Origin: Rhodobacter sp. 24-YEA-8
Lineage (GTDB): Bacteria; Pseudomonadota; Alphaproteobacteria; Rhodobacterales; Rhodobacteraceae
Length of the DNA: 64,000 nt
NCBI RefSeq assembly: GCF_900105075.1
Contig: NZ_FNSK01000001.1
Location: 2,183,001 to 2,247,000, forward strand
Direction: 5' to 3'
Shown: positions 30,475 to 39,400 of the stretch, one piece after another
Layout: the number at the start of each line of letters is the position of its first letter
Position numbering within the stretch: the first letter of the stretch is position 1
Translations under genes and position numbers: made by a program
The notes under the pieces: generated by a model
The model's database searches: none
Told to the model about the DNA's origin: nothing
Seen by the model: the letters and a program-made list of their open reading frames with translations, nothing else

Positions 30475-32258
30475 ATGATGCACGCCTATCGCAGCCATAC
30501 CTGTGCGGGCCTCGCACGCGCCAATGTCGGCGAAAATGTGCGTCTCTCGGGCTGGGTGCACCGGGTGCGCGATCATGGCGGCGTGTTGTTCATCGACCTG
30601 CGCGACCATTACGGTATCACCCAGGTGCTGGCCGACAGCGACAGCCCGGCCTTTGCCGAGCTGAACAAGGTGCGCTCGGAATGGGTGATCCGCATCGACG
30701 GCCGTGTGAAAGCGCGAGACGAAAGCCTTGTGAACGCAAAGATCCCGACCGGCGAGATCGAGGTCTATGCGACCGGCGTCGAGGTGCTCGGCCCGGTTGA
30801 CGGCGACCTGCCGCTGCCGGTTTTCGGCGAAACCGAATACCCTGAGGAAACCCGCCTCACCTACCGCTTCCTCGATCTGCGTCGCGAGACGATGCATAAG
30901 AACATGATCCTGCGCTCGAATGTCGTGCGCTGGCTGCGCAATTCCATGTGGGATCAGGGGTTCAACGAATTCCAGACCCCGATCATCACGGCATCCAGCC
31001 CCGAAGGCGCGCGCGACTTCCTCGTGCCCTCGCGCCTGCATCCCGGCAAGTTCTATGCGCTCCCCCAGGCACCGCAGCAGTTCAAACAGCTGATCCAGGT
31101 CGCAGGCTTTGACCGCTATTTCCAGATCGCGCCCTGCTTCCGTGATGAAGACCCGCGCGCCGACCGCTCGCCCACCGATTTCTACCAGCTCGATATCGAG
31201 ATGTCTTTCGTCACCCAGGAAGACGTTTTCGCGACCGTCCAGCCGGTGCTGCAGGGCCTGTTCGAAGAGTTCGGGGGGGCCGCAAGGTCTATGCCGACTG
31301 GCCGCTGATTTCCTATCGCGACAGCCTGAAATGGTATGGTTCGGACAAGCCGGATCTGCGCAACCCGATCAGAATGGTCGATGTGTCCGAGCATTTCCGG
31401 GGTTCGGGCTTCGCGATCTTCGCGAACCTCCTGGAGAATGAGGGCACCGAGATCCGCGCCATTCCCGCGCCGACCGGCGGCTCGCGCAAATTCGCCGATC
31501 GCATGAATGCGTTTGCCCAGAAAGAGGGCCTGCCGGGCATGGGCTATATCTTCTGGCGCAAGGCCGAAGATGGCTCGACCGAGGCTGCCGGCCCCATCGC
31601 CAAAGCCATCGGTGCAGAGCGGACCGAAGCCATCCGCAACTCACTGGGTCTCGATGTCGGCGACGCCGTCTTCTTCCTCGGCGGCAAGCCCGATGTGTTT
31701 GAATCGGTCGCAGGCCGCGCCAGGAACGAGATCGGCCGCGAGCTGAAGCTGACCGAAGAAAACAGCTTCCGCTTTGCCTGGATCGTCGATTTCCCGATGT
31801 ATGAGAAGACCGACGAGGGCAAGATCGACTTCTCCCACAACCCCTTCTCGATGCCGCAGGGCGGGCTTGAGGCGCTGTCGGGCGATCCGCTGAATGTCTA
31901 TGCCTATCAGTATGATCTGGCCTGCAATGGCTATGAGATCATCTCGGGCGGCATCCGCAACCATAAGCCGGAAATCATGTATAAGGCGTTTGAACTCGCT
32001 GGTTACCCGAATTCCGAGGTCGACAAGCGGTTCGGCGGCATGGTCAAGGCGTTCAAATATGGCGCGCCGCCCCATGGTGGCTGTGCGGCAGGGATCGACC
32101 GGCTGGTGATGCTGCTGGCCGATACCACCAATATCCGCGAGGTTATCATGTTCCCGATGAACCAGCGCGCCGAAGACCTGCTGATGAACGCGCCTTCTGA
32201 TCCGACGAATGATCAGCTGCGCGAATTGCGCCTCAGGGTGATCCCGAAGGACGCATGA
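30475..32258 (+). pseudogene. aspS: aspartyl-tRNA synthetase, reading frame broken by a one-base frameshift
   Basis: From the ATG at 30475 (SD GGAAAGGGG) the frame encodes the OB-fold anticodon domain and class II motifs ([35 protein letters not shown]), then stops at 31306-31308. The rest of the protein ([13 protein letters not shown] onwards, GAD domain, motif 3 GIDRLVMLL) continues in the -1 frame to 32258. The break falls on a run of seven G at 31273-31279; eight would restore a normal ~594-residue AspRS. Because the enzyme is essential, a sequencing or assembly error is the simplest reading; a real mutation with a second copy elsewhere, or slippage at the G run, are alternatives. The DUF1993 gene overlaps the stop. 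Confidence 0.9.
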
Positions 32259-32710
32259 TGTATCAGACCACGGTCCCCGTCTTTCGCCATTCCCTTTCGC
32301 GCATTGCGGATATGGTGGCGATTGCGGGGCCCGAGGCGCTGGATCAGCCCTTCCAGGACATGACGGCCCGCCAGCGATTTTCCATCGCGGCGGGCCTTTC
32401 CATTGAGATCTGCTTCCCATTGGCAGGGCGAGAGCTGCCGGATTTGCCAGAGGCGCTCGGGCCGCGTCTTGCAGTGGCGCGGGCCTTGCTGGGCGGCATG
32501 AAGCCAACCGAGTTTGACCCCGACCCGTCTCGCAGGATCCGGCGGCAGATCAACGGGATTCCCCTGGATCTTTCCGCCGGAAACTTCCTGCACCTCTTTG
32601 GCATGCCCTCGTTTTACTTCCAGATGGCGCTTGGCTATGCCGGGCTGCGGGCGGCGGGTGTCACCCTGAGCGAGGCGGATTTCAACGGGTTCGGCGCTCC
32701 ATCACCCTAA
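32255..32710 (+). CDS. DUF1993 family protein, 151 aa
   Basis: The start overlaps the aspS stop (ATGATG), so it is the second gene of that operon. The N-terminal [12 protein letters not shown] and the C-terminal [20 protein letters not shown] resemble DUF1993 proteins, small helical proteins thought to share the DinB-like four-helix fold. No function is established for the family. Coupling to aspS is the only context clue. Confidence 0.7.
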   Translation: MMYQTTVPVFRHSLSRIADMVAIAGPEALDQPFQDMTARQRFSIAAGLSIEICFPLAGRELPDLPEALGPRLAVARALLGGMKPTEFDPDPSRRIRRQINGIPLDLSAGNFLHLFGMPSFYFQMALGYAGLRAAGVTLSEADFNGFGAPSP

Positions 32711-32810
32711 GGCCAGTCATGCTCTGAAAATCAGTCCAGATCCCGTGACTTCTTGCCCGCGGCAAGGACGCTGCCTAGCCTCGCTCCGGACAGTCAGCGG
32801 AGGGCGGGCA

Positions 32811-33542
32811 ATGCAGAATGATCAGACCAAACCGGGGCCGGTCTGGGGCGAAGCCCTGCCCGACTGGACGCCGCCGCCATCGCCTGCGAGTCTCGCACTC
32901 GAAGGGCGCAATGTGCGGCTCGAGCCGCTTTCGGCCTGGCAACATGCGGCCGAGCTTCATGACAGTTTCGCCGGCCATGACCGGCTCTGGGACTATATGG
33001 GCTACGGGCCTTTCGCCACGGCTGCGGATTATCACCGCTGGACCGAAGCCTCTGAGGGCGACAGGGATCCGTATTTCCTTGTGCTGCGCGATCTGGAAAC
33101 CGGGCGGGCCAGTGGGGTCGCCTCTTTCCTGCGGATCGCACCGGATAGCGGGTCGGTCGAGGTGGGCCATATCTGCATTTCACCCGTTTTGCAGCGCAAG
33201 GTGGCGGTGACCGAAGCGATGCATCTGATGATGGGCTGGGCCTTTGCCGCCGGGTATCGTCGCTATGAGTGGAAATGTAACGCGCTGAACCTGCCCTCGC
33301 GCAGCGCGGCGCAGCGGCTGGGCTTCAGCTTTGAAGGGGTCTTCCGCCAGCATATGATTGTAAAGGGTCACAGCCGCGATACGGCCTGGTTCTCAGTAAT
33401 CGACAAGGAATGGCCAGCGCTGGAGGCAGCGCATAAGGCCTGGCTTGATCCGTCAAATTTCGACATCGAAGACCGGCAGAAGACCCGCCTCTCGGATCTG
33501 ACACGCCCTTTGCTGGCGGTCCGGGATCCCGGGCTTTTGTGA
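32811..33542 (+). CDS. GNAT family N-acetyltransferase (RimJ/RimL type), 243 aa
   Basis: The ATG at 32811 follows a GGAGGG Shine-Dalgarno. Residues about 40-215 match RimJ/RimL-type acetyltransferases that are often labelled GNAT: GRNVRLEPLSAW near the start, VGHICISPVLQRKVAVTEA in the acetyl-CoA site and NLPSRSAAQRLGFSFEGVFR towards the end. The substrate could be a protein N-terminus, a small amine or an antibiotic; sequence does not tell. It stands alone 100 bases after the DUF1993 gene. Confidence 0.87.
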   Translation: MQNDQTKPGPVWGEALPDWTPPPSPASLALEGRNVRLEPLSAWQHAAELHDSFAGHDRLWDYMGYGPFATAADYHRWTEASEGDRDPYFLVLRDLETGRASGVASFLRIAPDSGSVEVGHICISPVLQRKVAVTEAMHLMMGWAFAAGYRRYEWKCNALNLPSRSAAQRLGFSFEGVFRQHMIVKGHSRDTAWFSVIDKEWPALEAAHKAWLDPSNFDIEDRQKTRLSDLTRPLLAVRDPGLL

Positions 33543-33901
33543 ACCGGGACGGATCTGAACGAGGGAACGAAACGCAAGAGCGGGTATCGGAAGGGCCCGA
33601 GCCCGGACCGGCCTGAGCCTTTGCCAATGCCAGGTCGCATGCGCGTTTGCGCCTGGTGCTTTCCTGCGGACGGTTATAACACTCGCTCGTCTTTTAAGCG
33701 GCTGCCCTGTGGTAGAAGTCTTGCACGGACCGGCGTAACCCATTGCAAAATATTCGTTTTCTAAGAACATCAGCGTCAATCTCATGTAACCGGTGCCCTC
33801 CCTCATCTCCATGCGATTTTTGCAGCCGCCTTCCCGGGCCAGCAGCCGGAGAAACCATCCACCCGGCTCTCGCGGAAGACGGCCCCTCATGCCCGGCCCC
33901 C
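33543..33901. other. intergenic region between converging genes
   Basis: 359 bases between the ends of the GNAT and response-regulator genes. There is an imperfect hairpin near 33630-33660 (CCAGG, CGCA, loop, TGCG, CCTGG) that could terminate transcription, and an A+T-rich pocket around 33748-33770 (AAAATATTCGTTTTCTAAG). No family-like open frame or RNA gene is recognised. Confidence 0.4.
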
Positions 33902-34654
33902 TCAGACCCAGCCCTGCCGCGTGCTGCCGGAGCTTTTACCAGGTGGCAGGAAAGCCGGCATCTGCCGGATCTTTTCGCTGAGGATCGCCCGGATAGGACC
34001 GGGATCGCCATTGCGGCTGACCGCTTCGGCCGCGGATTTCAGCGCCTCATCGCCACTTTGCAGCGCGAGGCCGGCCAGAAATCCGCGCAGCCAGTCGCGG
34101 GTGGCCTGTGCTGTGGGGGCATGCTGCAATCTGGCCTCGGCAAGCCGCAGATCATCGCGCAGCGCCATCGGATCGGGTTCCACAGCAGCGGGGTCGCCCC
34201 CACCGCCAGGCGCGCCGCGCAGATGCCGGTCGCACAGATGCGCCAGAACTGCCGCCTGAAACCCGGCAAGATCGGGCAGCGGCTTGCCGAGATAGCCCGC
34301 GGCCCCCGCCCGCATCGCCCGCGTCATCCCGTCGCTGTCGGCGCTGGTTCCCAGCACCACCGGCCCGCCTGTCCCGCTCAGGCCGCTGATCAGATCTTCG
34401 CCCCGCCCATCGGGCAGACCCAGATCGACAATCATCAGATCCGGCCGGTAGATCCCCAGATGTGAGGCCGCAGCCGCCAGGCTTTCCGCCCGCCTGAGAC
34501 GCGCGCCCGAGCGCTGGTACATCAGCCGCAACGCCTCGCTGGCAAAGCGGCTGTCTTCCACCGCAAGCACCGTCAGCCCCCGCAGGGGCAGCGACAGGGC
34601 GACAGGCAGAAGACCGGGCAATACAACCGGACTGGCGGGAAGACGGCTGGCCAT
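33902..34654 (-). CDS. response regulator receiver-domain protein, 250 aa
   Basis: Residues about 25-150 form a CheY-like receiver: acidic pair in LAVEDSRFASE, phosphoacceptor Asp in LMIVDLGLPDG, Thr/Ser in GTSADSDG and the conserved Lys in GYLGKPLP. About 100 further residues are helical and match no DNA-binding domain that I recognise. No partner kinase is adjacent, so the signal it serves is unknown. It may act by protein-protein contact. The start at 34654 is the only good ATG upstream of the domain. Confidence 0.82.
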   Translation of the reverse strand: MASRLPASPVVLPGLLPVALSLPLRGLTVLAVEDSRFASEALRLMYQRSGARLRRAESLAAAASHLGIYRPDLMIVDLGLPDGRGEDLISGLSGTGGPVVLGTSADSDGMTRAMRAGAAGYLGKPLPDLAGFQAAVLAHLCDRHLRGAPGGGGDPAAVEPDPMALRDDLRLAEARLQHAPTAQATRDWLRGFLAGLALQSGDEALKSAAEAVSRNGDPGPIRAILSEKIRQMPAFLPPGKSSGSTRQGWV

Positions 34655-34813
34655 AGGGCTGATCCTTTCGCGGCGGCGGTCGGGGTGATTCTCTCCCTCC
34701 AGCCTCGCAGATCTCTGATGAAGCCTGCGTTAACAGAGGCCTCTCTCCCCCTTGCCCCGCCCTGCCCCGGCGCGCATAAGTCCAGGAGACCCTACATGAA
34801 GCAGGAGAAGCCG

Positions 34814-35218
34814 ATGATCGGACGTCTGAACCATGTCGCCATTGCCGTGCCCGATCTTGAAGCCGCCGCGCGCCAGTATCGCGACACGCTTGGCGCAAAA
34901 GTCGGCGCCCCTCAGGATGAACCCGATCATGGCGTGACGGTGATCTTCATCGAATTGCCGAATACCAAGATCGAACTGCTGTATCCGCTGGGCGAAAACT
35001 CTCCGATCAATGGCTTTCTGGAAAAGAACCCTTCGGGCGGCATTCACCATATCTGCTATGAGGTCGAGGATATAATCGCGGCCCGTGACCGGCTGAAGGC
35101 GCAGGGTGCGCGGGTGCTGGGCAATGGCGAGCCGAAGATTGGCGCCCATGGCAAACCCGTCCTTTTCCTGCATCCCAAGGATTTCAACGGCTGTCTTGTG
35201 GAGCTTGAACAGGTATGA
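34814..35218 (+). CDS. mce: methylmalonyl-CoA epimerase, 134 aa
   Basis: The ATG at 34814 has AGGAG seven bases upstream and starts the family sequence (MIGRLNHVAIAVPDLE); longer frames upstream are not homologous. It is a vicinal-oxygen-chelate (glyoxalase-fold) protein with metal ligands in LNHVAIAV, GIHHICYEV and the final CLVELEQ. It interconverts the two epimers of methylmalonyl-CoA in propionyl-CoA catabolism. It overlaps a DUF1467 gene, the usual neighbour in this group. Confidence 0.93.
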   Translation: MIGRLNHVAIAVPDLEAAARQYRDTLGAKVGAPQDEPDHGVTVIFIELPNTKIELLYPLGENSPINGFLEKNPSGGIHHICYEVEDIIAARDRLKAQGARVLGNGEPKIGAHGKPVLFLHPKDFNGCLVELEQV

Positions 35219-35511
35219 ACCTCACCTCTGGCGTCGTCCTCTTCGCGGTCACCTGGTTTCTGACCTTCTACATCGTGCTGATGCTGCGCACCCGCACCCA
35301 GGCCGAGGCGGGCGATATCGTTCCGGGCACCCCCGCCGGGGCGCCGGCCGAAGAAAATATCGGCCGCTCGGCCCTGATCGCCACGGGCTTTGCACTGGTG
35401 ATCTGGGGGGCGATGGCGGCGGTGATCCTCTGGGGCGGCATCACCATCGAAGACCTTGATTTCCGGGGTATTCTGGAGCCGAAAGACAGCGTGCAAACGC
35501 CGGCATCCTGA
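35215..35511 (+). CDS. DUF1467 family small membrane protein, 98 aa
   Basis: The start overlaps the mce stop (ATGA). Two hydrophobic segments (VVLFAVTWFLTFYIVLML near residue 7, LIATGFALVIWGAMAAVIL near residue 52) flank a short polar stretch, as in DUF1467 proteins. Function unknown; the conserved pairing with methylmalonyl-CoA epimerase is the only clue. Confidence 0.87.
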   Translation: MNLTSGVVLFAVTWFLTFYIVLMLRTRTQAEAGDIVPGTPAGAPAEENIGRSALIATGFALVIWGAMAAVILWGGITIEDLDFRGILEPKDSVQTPAS

Positions 35512-35634
35512 CAGGCCCACACCGCGCCCAAGCGGTGGAAAGCAGAAGTGTTCCAGGCCATTCCCATGAAGGGCGCGGCCTGGATCAGCGCAGACAGGAC
35601 AAAAATCAGCGCGGCCGGCAGCGCCTGAGGGGGA

Positions 35635-36222
35635 TCAGGCCGGCCCGAGCCCCCATTGCACCACCCGCGCAGGATCCGGGCGCGGCCGGTCGGGAAACGC
35701 ATGCGCGGCTGTGCCGATATGGATGATGCCCGCCACGGTCTCGGCGCCCTGGCAGCCAAAGGCCCGCGCCCGGAACACCGCATCATGTGCCGGCCAGCCG
35801 CTGAGCCAGTTCGCCCCCCAGCCCGAGGCCGTCGCCACCGACAAAAGCGACATGCACAGCGCGCCCGCAGACAGCACCTGCTCTTCCACAGGGATCTTAT
35901 CCGAGGCTTTCGGCGCGGAAATCACCACCACCGCCAGATGGCCGCGATCATACTGGCCGCGCCCCTTTTCAAGTTTTTCCGCATCCGCTCCCATCTCTTT
36001 CGCCCGTGCCTCGGCCAGATCGGCGAGGCGGGTGAAATCGGGTTTTTCCAGCACGATCAGGCGCCAGGGCTCCAGCTTGCCATGATCGGGCACCCGGAGC
36101 GCCAGCTGCAGCATCGCGGTCAGCTCGTCCCGCGACGGCACCGGCGGGTTAAACATCCTGGCCGGCTGCGACAGGCGGGTGGCCAGGAAATCCAGCGCGG
36201 CGGTGTTTTTGTTGGTCATCAT
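35635..36222 (-). CDS. nitroreductase family protein (YdjA-like), 195 aa
   Basis: The frame extends to 36309, but ATGATG at 36222/36219 follows AGGAG; the second ATG has the better spacing (six bases). The protein has the FMN-binding nitroreductase pattern of the short single-domain type: RVPDHGKLEPWRLIVLE near residue 45 and SGWGANWLSGWPAHD near residue 138. Such enzymes reduce nitroaromatics or quinones with NAD(P)H; the physiological substrate is unknown. It lies just downstream of the ogt end of the alkylation-repair operon, on the same strand. Confidence 0.85.
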   Translation of the reverse strand: MMTNKNTAALDFLATRLSQPARMFNPPVPSRDELTAMLQLALRVPDHGKLEPWRLIVLEKPDFTRLADLAEARAKEMGADAEKLEKGRGQYDRGHLAVVVISAPKASDKIPVEEQVLSAGALCMSLLSVATASGWGANWLSGWPAHDAVFRARAFGCQGAETVAGIIHIGTAAHAFPDRPRPDPARVVQWGLGPA

Positions 36223-36339
36223 GCTCTCCTTTGCGGTGCAGCCCCCTGTCACGGCCAGCCGGAAAGCGCGGACGGTCGGGGGAATCTGACCGGCGGACCT
36301 TGCCGTCATTTGCCGATGAGGTGAAGCCTTGCTGTGACA

Positions 36340-36909
36340 TCACCCCGGCGCGGCAAAGCGCGCCTCGTGATCGAGCAGCCATCGCTTGCGTTCCAGCCCG
36401 CCAGCATAGCCCGTCAATGCGCCATCCGCACCGACAAGCCGGTGGCAGGGCAGGATCAGGTTGAACGGGTTGCTGCCATTCGCACGCCCCACTGCCCGCG
36501 CCGCGCCCGGCCTGCCGATCCGGAGCGCCTGTTCGCCATAGGTCACCGGTCTGCCGGGCGGGATGCGGCGCAAGGCCGCCCAGGCGAGGTTCTGGAACGG
36601 GCTGCCCGTCAGACAGACCGCGATCCCGTCTGTCGCCGCCAGATCGCCCGCGAAATAGGCCTCCACCGCCGCAGCCACCCGGCGCGGGATCGCCCCGGGT
36701 CGCAGATTGACCGGCCCGATGCGGCGCGAGAGCAGCCGGTGCAGCCGGTCCTCATGGTCCGCATATTCCGATGCCATCAGCCCGCCCGTCGCATCTGTGA
36801 CCATGATCAGCGCACCCAGCGGGGTCGCGATGCTGCCGATGGTCAGCGCAGCGGCAGACTTACCGGTCAGGTCAGTGGTCGGATCTCCGGTCTGATCATC
36901 GGGCGTCAT
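36340..36909 (-). CDS. ogt: methylated-DNA-protein cysteine methyltransferase, 189 aa
   Basis: Recognised by the acceptor-cysteine motif ILPCHRLVG near residue 153 and the helix-turn-helix segment RRIPPGRPVTYGEQALRIG. It removes O6-alkyl groups from guanine by transferring them to its own cysteine. The ATG at 36909 lies inside the end of the upstream dioxygenase gene (14-base overlap), showing that the two are one operon with ada. It is a second methyltransferase beside the one inside Ada, resembling the ada/ogt pairing of enteric bacteria. Confidence 0.9.
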   Translation of the reverse strand: MTPDDQTGDPTTDLTGKSAAALTIGSIATPLGALIMVTDATGGLMASEYADHEDRLHRLLSRRIGPVNLRPGAIPRRVAAAVEAYFAGDLAATDGIAVCLTGSPFQNLAWAALRRIPPGRPVTYGEQALRIGRPGAARAVGRANGSNPFNLILPCHRLVGADGALTGYAGGLERKRWLLDHEARFAAPG

Positions 36910-37657
36910 GGAAGATGATCCCAAGTGTATGCCTTTGCCCGGAGCGAATGCGGCTGACGCCATGACGAAGGTTGACACGGTAGCTGCCTCTTGTGCCCTC
37001 GACCGGCCGGTTATGCACCGCAAATGCGACCGCGTCACCCTGCGCCAGTGGCACCACCTCGGCCCGGCTCTGCATCCGGGGGCGTTGCTCGGTCAGCACA
37101 AACTCGCCGCCGGTAAAATCGCGCCCCGGCTCGGACAGAAGGAAGGCCACCTGGATCGGGAAGGCCAGATCGCCATAGAGATCCTGATGCAGGCAATTGA
37201 AATCGCCCGGCCCATATTGCAGGAGGAGCGGTGTCGGACGTGTCTGGCCGGCCTCATGGCAGTCGCGCAGGAAATCCTGATGGCGATCCGGATAGACCCG
37301 CCCTGCCCCCAGACGCGCGCTCCAGTCATTCGCAAGCCCGGCGAGATGCGGATAAAGCGCGCTCCGCAGCCCCGCGATCAGATCCGGCAGCGGATAGCGG
37401 TAATACTTGTATTCGCCCCGGCCAAAGCCATGCCGTGCCATGTGGATATGGCTGCGAAACGGCGCCTCTGCACCATAATCCCCGGCAAGATCCGCGCATT
37501 CCCCGGGTGAAAGAAGCCCTGGCAGAACCGCGCAGCCAAAACTGTCCATCCCGGCGGCAAAGGCGGCCCAGTCATATTGGCGCAGCCTGTCCACAGCGCC
37601 GGATGCGACATCAGGCGCGGGAACGGGCGAAGTGCTGACCTCAGACAGACCGCTCAC
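36896..37657 (-). CDS. 2OG-Fe(II) dioxygenase family protein in the ada operon, 253 aa
   Basis: The iron-binding facial triad is visible as LHQDLYGD near residue 157 (His and Asp) and a distal His near residue 230 (NLRHGVS) or in SGQRHTLGIIFHDA. Size and motif spacing differ from AlkB; it looks closer to the prolyl-hydroxylase-like branch of the superfamily. It overlaps ada upstream by four bases and ogt downstream by 14, so it is part of the adaptive-response operon. A role in reversing alkylation damage, of nucleic acid or protein, is an inference from context. The substrate is unknown. Confidence 0.82.
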   Translation of the reverse strand: MSGLSEVSTSPVPAPDVASGAVDRLRQYDWAAFAAGMDSFGCAVLPGLLSPGECADLAGDYGAEAPFRSHIHMARHGFGRGEYKYYRYPLPDLIAGLRSALYPHLAGLANDWSARLGAGRVYPDRHQDFLRDCHEAGQTRPTPLLLQYGPGDFNCLHQDLYGDLAFPIQVAFLLSEPGRDFTGGEFVLTEQRPRMQSRAEVVPLAQGDAVAFAVHNRPVEGTRGSYRVNLRHGVSRIRSGQRHTLGIIFHDAR

Positions 37658-38739
37658 AATCCACCCTCCTTTTCCAGCAGCGCGCGTTTGCGGGCAATGC
37701 CCCAGCGATAGCCCGACAGCGCGCCATCATTGCGGATCACGCGATGACAGGGGATAGCGAGCGCGATCCGGTTGGCGCCGCAGGCCTGGGCGACCGCACG
37801 CACCGCTTTTGGCGCGCCGATGCGGCGGGCGATATCGGCGTAAGAGGCGGTCTCTCCCGGCGGGATCTGCCGCAACGCCTGCCAGACCCGTTCCTGAAAC
37901 GCGGTGCCCCGAATATCGAGAGGCAGATCAAACCCGGTCTGCGGCGCCTCAACCAGGCCCGCAACCCGGGCCACCAGCGCCTCGAATTCCGGGTCATCAC
38001 CGATCAGCCTGGCGCGGGGAAAGCTGTCCTGCAGATCCCGGACCAGCGCCTCGGGGTCATCGCCCAGGGTAATGGCGCAGATGCCCCGGTCACTTTGCGC
38101 AACCAGGATCGCGCCAAGGCTGCTCGCCCCGACCGCAAACCGGATCTCGGCATCCTTGCCGCCATTGCGAAAAGCCGTCGGGGTCATGCCAAGCGCCGCG
38201 TCCGAGCCTTCGTAAAACCGGCTGCCAGAGCCAAAGCCCGCGCCATAGATCGCGCCGGTCACGCTGCTGCCCTTGTCGGCCAGCTCGGCCCGGACCTTGC
38301 GCCGGCGATGCGCGCTGGCCCATTGCGCCGGGGTCAGCCCGGTCACTGCCCGGAACTGCCGGTGGAACCACCAGGGGCTCATGCCGATCTTTGCTGCCAG
38401 ATCCTGCAGCTTCGGCACCTCTTCGGAGGCCTCGATCAGCCGGCAGGCGGCGGCGACCAGCGCGGCATTCGCCTCGGTCACCGAGGGCCCACGCGGCGCG
38501 CAGCGCTGACAGGGGCGGTAGCCCGCCGCCTCCGCCTCATCCGGAAGATCGAAAAAGCGCACATTTTGCGGCTTCGCCCTGCGCGAGGGGCAAGAGGGGC
38601 GGCAATAGACGCCCGTGGTCTTTACCGCATAGACAAAGCGGCCATCAGCCGCCGCCTCGCGTGCCACCACGCTCTGCCAGCGCGGATCCTGTTCGGTCGC
38701 AGACGTGGTTGCGACAGCTGAATTACGGGTCGTCATCAT
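37654..38739 (-). CDS. ada: bifunctional Ada: AraC-type activator and DNA methyltransferase, about 360 aa
   Basis: Domains in order: the zinc-binding N-terminal Ada domain with its four cysteines (GVYCRPSCPSR and RPCQRCAP), of which the first accepts methyl groups from phosphotriesters; an AraC helix-turn-helix region (LQDLAAKIGMSPWWFHRQFR); and the O6-methylguanine methyltransferase with IPCHRVIR. ATGATG at 38739/38736 follows an AGGGG Shine-Dalgarno. Methylated Ada activates its own operon. Here the operon contains the dioxygenase and ogt genes. A candidate Ada box lies 71 bases upstream. Confidence 0.94.
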   Translation of the reverse strand: MMTTRNSAVATTSATEQDPRWQSVVAREAAADGRFVYAVKTTGVYCRPSCPSRRAKPQNVRFFDLPDEAEAAGYRPCQRCAPRGPSVTEANAALVAAACRLIEASEEVPKLQDLAAKIGMSPWWFHRQFRAVTGLTPAQWASAHRRRKVRAELADKGSSVTGAIYGAGFGSGSRFYEGSDAALGMTPTAFRNGGKDAEIRFAVGASSLGAILVAQSDRGICAITLGDDPEALVRDLQDSFPRARLIGDDPEFEALVARVAGLVEAPQTGFDLPLDIRGTAFQERVWQALRQIPPGETASYADIARRIGAPKAVRAVAQACGANRIALAIPCHRVIRNDGALSGYRWGIARKRALLEKEGGL

Positions 38740-38809
38740 GATGCCCCTCATGGTCCTGCTCATTACAGGATCAGATTAACCCCGTCATCCGGCATCCCCA
38801 CTCCGATCC

Positions 38810-38822
38810 TTGCGGTCAAATT
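38810..38822 (-). promoter_or_regulatory. candidate Ada box upstream of ada
   Basis: On the minus strand the sequence AATTTGACCGCAA fits the Escherichia coli Ada-box pattern AAT-N6-GCAA exactly. A possible -10 (TAATCT) lies about 34 bases further towards ada, placing the box near -60, as at the E. coli ada promoter. The match is short and could be chance, but position and orientation are right. Confidence 0.45.
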
Positions 38823-38923
38823 CGCGAGGTCTGACCCGGTCGGAAAATGCGAAGGATGCTGGCCTCAGAGCATAGCACAGGATCCGAACCGGAATGTACC
38901 TCCGGATCTGTGTCGCAGCCCGT

Positions 38924-39087
38924 ATTGCGGTCTTCACCCTTGCCCGCTGCAGCGGTCAGGGGCTGACTGGCCGGAAGAGGCCGTGCGGCTGGCGCGGATC
39001 GCGGGATCCCGGCAAGGGCCGCTGGTGGTGGCCGGAGATGAGGTGTGGTCAGGGTTTCGGGCGGATCAGGTCGCTGACCTCAGGTAG
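38924..39087 (+). pseudogene. remnant of an NrdH-like glutaredoxin gene
   Basis: A stretch in one frame (IAVFTLARCS, 38924-38953) resembles the start of NrdH redoxins up to the first active-site cysteine. In the next frame the sequence PEEAVRLARIAGSRQGPLVV and then AGDEVWSGFRADQVADLR, ending in TAG at 39085-39087, matches the NrdH C-terminus (compare the E. coli segment LPVVIAGDLSWSGFRPD). About 25 residues between them, including the second active-site cysteine, are gone. There is no nrdIEF operon here. It looks like an internally deleted, decayed gene. Confidence 0.6.
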
Positions 39088-39231
39088 CTGGCAGAACGAA
39101 TCCCGTACATCGTGCAAGAGATTTGTACGAGCGCTTCGCAAATACGGTCATTTCGGTCGCGTAGTTTCCTGCATCGTCCGGCATCATCTCTTTGACGCAA
39201 AATGCCAAGATGCTGATATACAGGTATAAAA

Positions 39232-39308
39232 TGGTGATCCCGACAGGACTTGAACCTGTAACCTGCCCCTTAGGAGGGGGCTGCTCTATCCAGTTGAGCC
39301 ACGGGACC
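39232..39308 (-). tRNA. tRNA-Arg (anticodon CCT), CCA encoded
   Basis: On the minus strand the 77-base sequence folds as a full cloverleaf: acceptor GGTCCCG with CGGGATC, D arm GCTC/GAGC, anticodon stem GCCCC/GGGGC with loop CTCCTAA (anticodon CCT, reading AGG codons) and T arm ACAGG/CCTGT with loop TTCAAGT. The discriminator A is followed by an encoded CCA. AGG is a rare codon in GC-rich alphaproteobacteria. The gene lies 92 bases downstream of the M3 peptidase gene on the same strand. Confidence 0.95.
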
Positions 39309-39400
39309 GTCCGCGCCTTCAATGCACAAAATCCCACGTCATGGCAACCTCCCGGGCTGACCAGGACGTGGGTTTTCTGCGGCAATGTGCCTTTGAGGGG

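Noticed and set aside
31273..31279. Programmed -1 frameshift in aspS
   Set aside because: The G run could allow slippage, but AspRS is not known to use frameshifting, the upstream product would be useless, and a homopolymer reading error is simpler.
38764..39308. Genomic island inserted at tRNA-Arg
   Set aside because: There is no integrase, no direct repeat of the tRNA 3' end that I can find, and the flanking genes are chromosomal housekeeping types; only a small decayed gene is present.
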